Of a stretch of 16,686 nucleotides of DNA, positions 16,133-16,686 are shown in pieces (the first letter of the stretch is position 1; every line of letters begins with the position of its first letter). The stretch lies in NCBI GenBank assembly GCA_937873345.1, contig CALMRL010000184.1, positions 1-16,686 on the forward strand, written 5' to 3'. A model generated the notes under the pieces. That model saw nothing but the letters and a program-made list of their open reading frames with translations, ran no database searches and was not told the origin of the DNA. Made by a program: the position numbers and the translations under genes. Origin of the DNA: an uncultured Beijerinckiaceae bacterium. Its GTDB lineage: Bacteria > Pseudomonadota > Alphaproteobacteria > Rhizobiales > Beijerinckiaceae.

Positions 16133-16275
16133 CGTCACCCTGACGACTCCATCCTGGCAAGAGGCGACTACCGGGTCTGTTCCATCGAGCGATCGTCGGT
16201 CGCACTCTGAGGCGATCACGAGGACGACATGCACCCCCGGCAAGGTGAGGAACGCATCGGCCCGTCAGGGTGACG
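16133..16275. repeat. 143-bp segment bounded by 13-bp inverted repeats (mirror copy)
   Basis: CGTCACCCTGACG at 16133-16145 and CGTCAGGGTGACG at 16263-16275, mirror of 412-554. The ATPase frame opens inside the second repeat. Confidence 0.6.
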
Positions 16276-16686
16276 GCCACAGCCGCCGACAACACGATCG
16301 CCCGCGTGGTTCGGCTGGTGGAGGAGGCGCAGGAGGCCAAGGCGCCGGTGGAGCGCTTCATCGACCGGTTCTCGGCCCTCTACACGCCGGCGGTGGTGGC
16401 GGTGGCGCTGCTGGTCGCGGTCGCGCCGCCGCTGCTCGCCGACCAGCCCTGGGGCGCGTGGGTGTACAAGGGCCTCGCCCTGCTGCTGATCGGCTGCCCC
16501 TGCGCGCTGGTGATCTCCACGCCAGCCGCCATCGCGGCGGCGTTGGCGGCCGGCGCGCGGCACGGCCTGCTCATGAAGGGCGGCGCGGTGCTGGAGAGCC
16601 TCGCCCGGGTCACCGCCATCGCCCTGGACAAGACGGGCACCCTGACCGCCGGGCGACCGGTGGTGACCGACGTGCTCGCCCAGGGT
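16261..16686 (+). pseudogene. P1B-type heavy-metal ATPase, partial (mirror copy)
   Basis: Identical to the fragment at 1-426. The CPC codons are at 16495-16503 and DKTGTLT is at 16627-16647. An in-frame stop at 16246-16248 closes the upstream side, and the window ends in frame at 16686. Confidence 0.88.

Larger units (their letters stand above)
1..16686. repeat. Window-length perfect inverted repeat (two 8,343-bp arms, no spacer)
   Basis: The first bases (accctgggcgagcacg) are the reverse complement of the last bases, and the same pairing holds at every place compared, including the axis at 8343/8344. All genes occur twice at mirror positions with identical translations, except for six base differences in the YqcI/YcgG-family gene (left 6595, 6624, 6634, 6652, 6693, 6712; right partners 10092, 10063, 10053, 10035, 9994, 9975). 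Long spacer-free palindromes of this size are unstable in bacterial cells. Amplification fold-back, ligation chimeras and joined template-complement long reads all produce this structure. I read it as probably artefactual, so the true locus is one arm. Confidence 0.97.

Noticed and set aside
1..16686. CRISPR arrays, tRNA or rRNA genes, prophage genes, riboswitches
   Set aside because: No spaced direct-repeat arrays, cloverleaf-like or rRNA-like stretches, or phage structural proteins were seen on either strand.

Overview
The window is one large inverted repeat. Base i is complementary to base 16687-i from the first base to the last, with the axis between 8343 and 8344 in CGCACA|TGTGCG and no spacer. 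Only 8,343 bp are therefore unique, and every gene appears twice in mirror image. Comparing the two copies of each gene product, I found differences only in the YqcI/YcgG-family gene: six single-base mismatches within 118 bp. A repeat that fills the window exactly, breaks the same metal-ATPase gene at both ends and turns inside a transposase gene looks most like a fold-back chimera or assembly artefact, although a real inverted duplication cannot be excluded by reading alone.

The DNA is GC-rich, with GTG and TTG starts and tight ATGA overlaps. The protein types (an EgtD-family methyltransferase, a bacterial OPT transporter, a YqcI/YcgG plus DUF1989 pair, an IS3-family transposase and a P1B-type ATPase) suggest an alphaproteobacterium, perhaps of the Hyphomicrobiales. 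The genus is not established.

Layout of the unique half, read along the left arm: a partial Zn/Cd/Pb-type P1B-ATPase (minus, 1-426); a 143-bp segment bounded by 13-bp inverted repeats where the ATPase frame ends (412-554); a DUF2721-like membrane protein (plus, 581-1096) with a doubtful ORF overlapping its stop; a metallo-beta-lactamase-fold hydrolase (minus, 1544-2422); an unassigned 442-bp gap; an OPT-family transporter (minus, 2865-4811) 6 bp downstream of an EgtD-like methyltransferase (minus, 4818-5786); a 489-bp divergent intergenic region; a YqcI/YcgG protein (plus, 6276-7016) overlapping a DUF1989 protein (plus, 7013-7633); an AT-rich stretch; and the C-terminal half of an IS3-family transposase (minus, 7908-8342) that runs into the axis. 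The right arm repeats this in reverse order and orientation.

The biologically interesting part is the middle of each arm. Two operons diverge from one control region: EgtD-like methyltransferase plus OPT transporter on one side, YqcI/YcgG plus DUF1989 on the other. YqcI/YcgG includes the heme-dependent N-hydroxylase GntA of guanitoxin biosynthesis, and DUF1989 includes the carboxyguanidine deiminase subunits. The EgtD-like protein differs from histidine methyltransferases at several positions of the substrate pocket. Together they could form a small pathway that modifies and transports an amino-acid or guanidino-type metabolite; this is inference.
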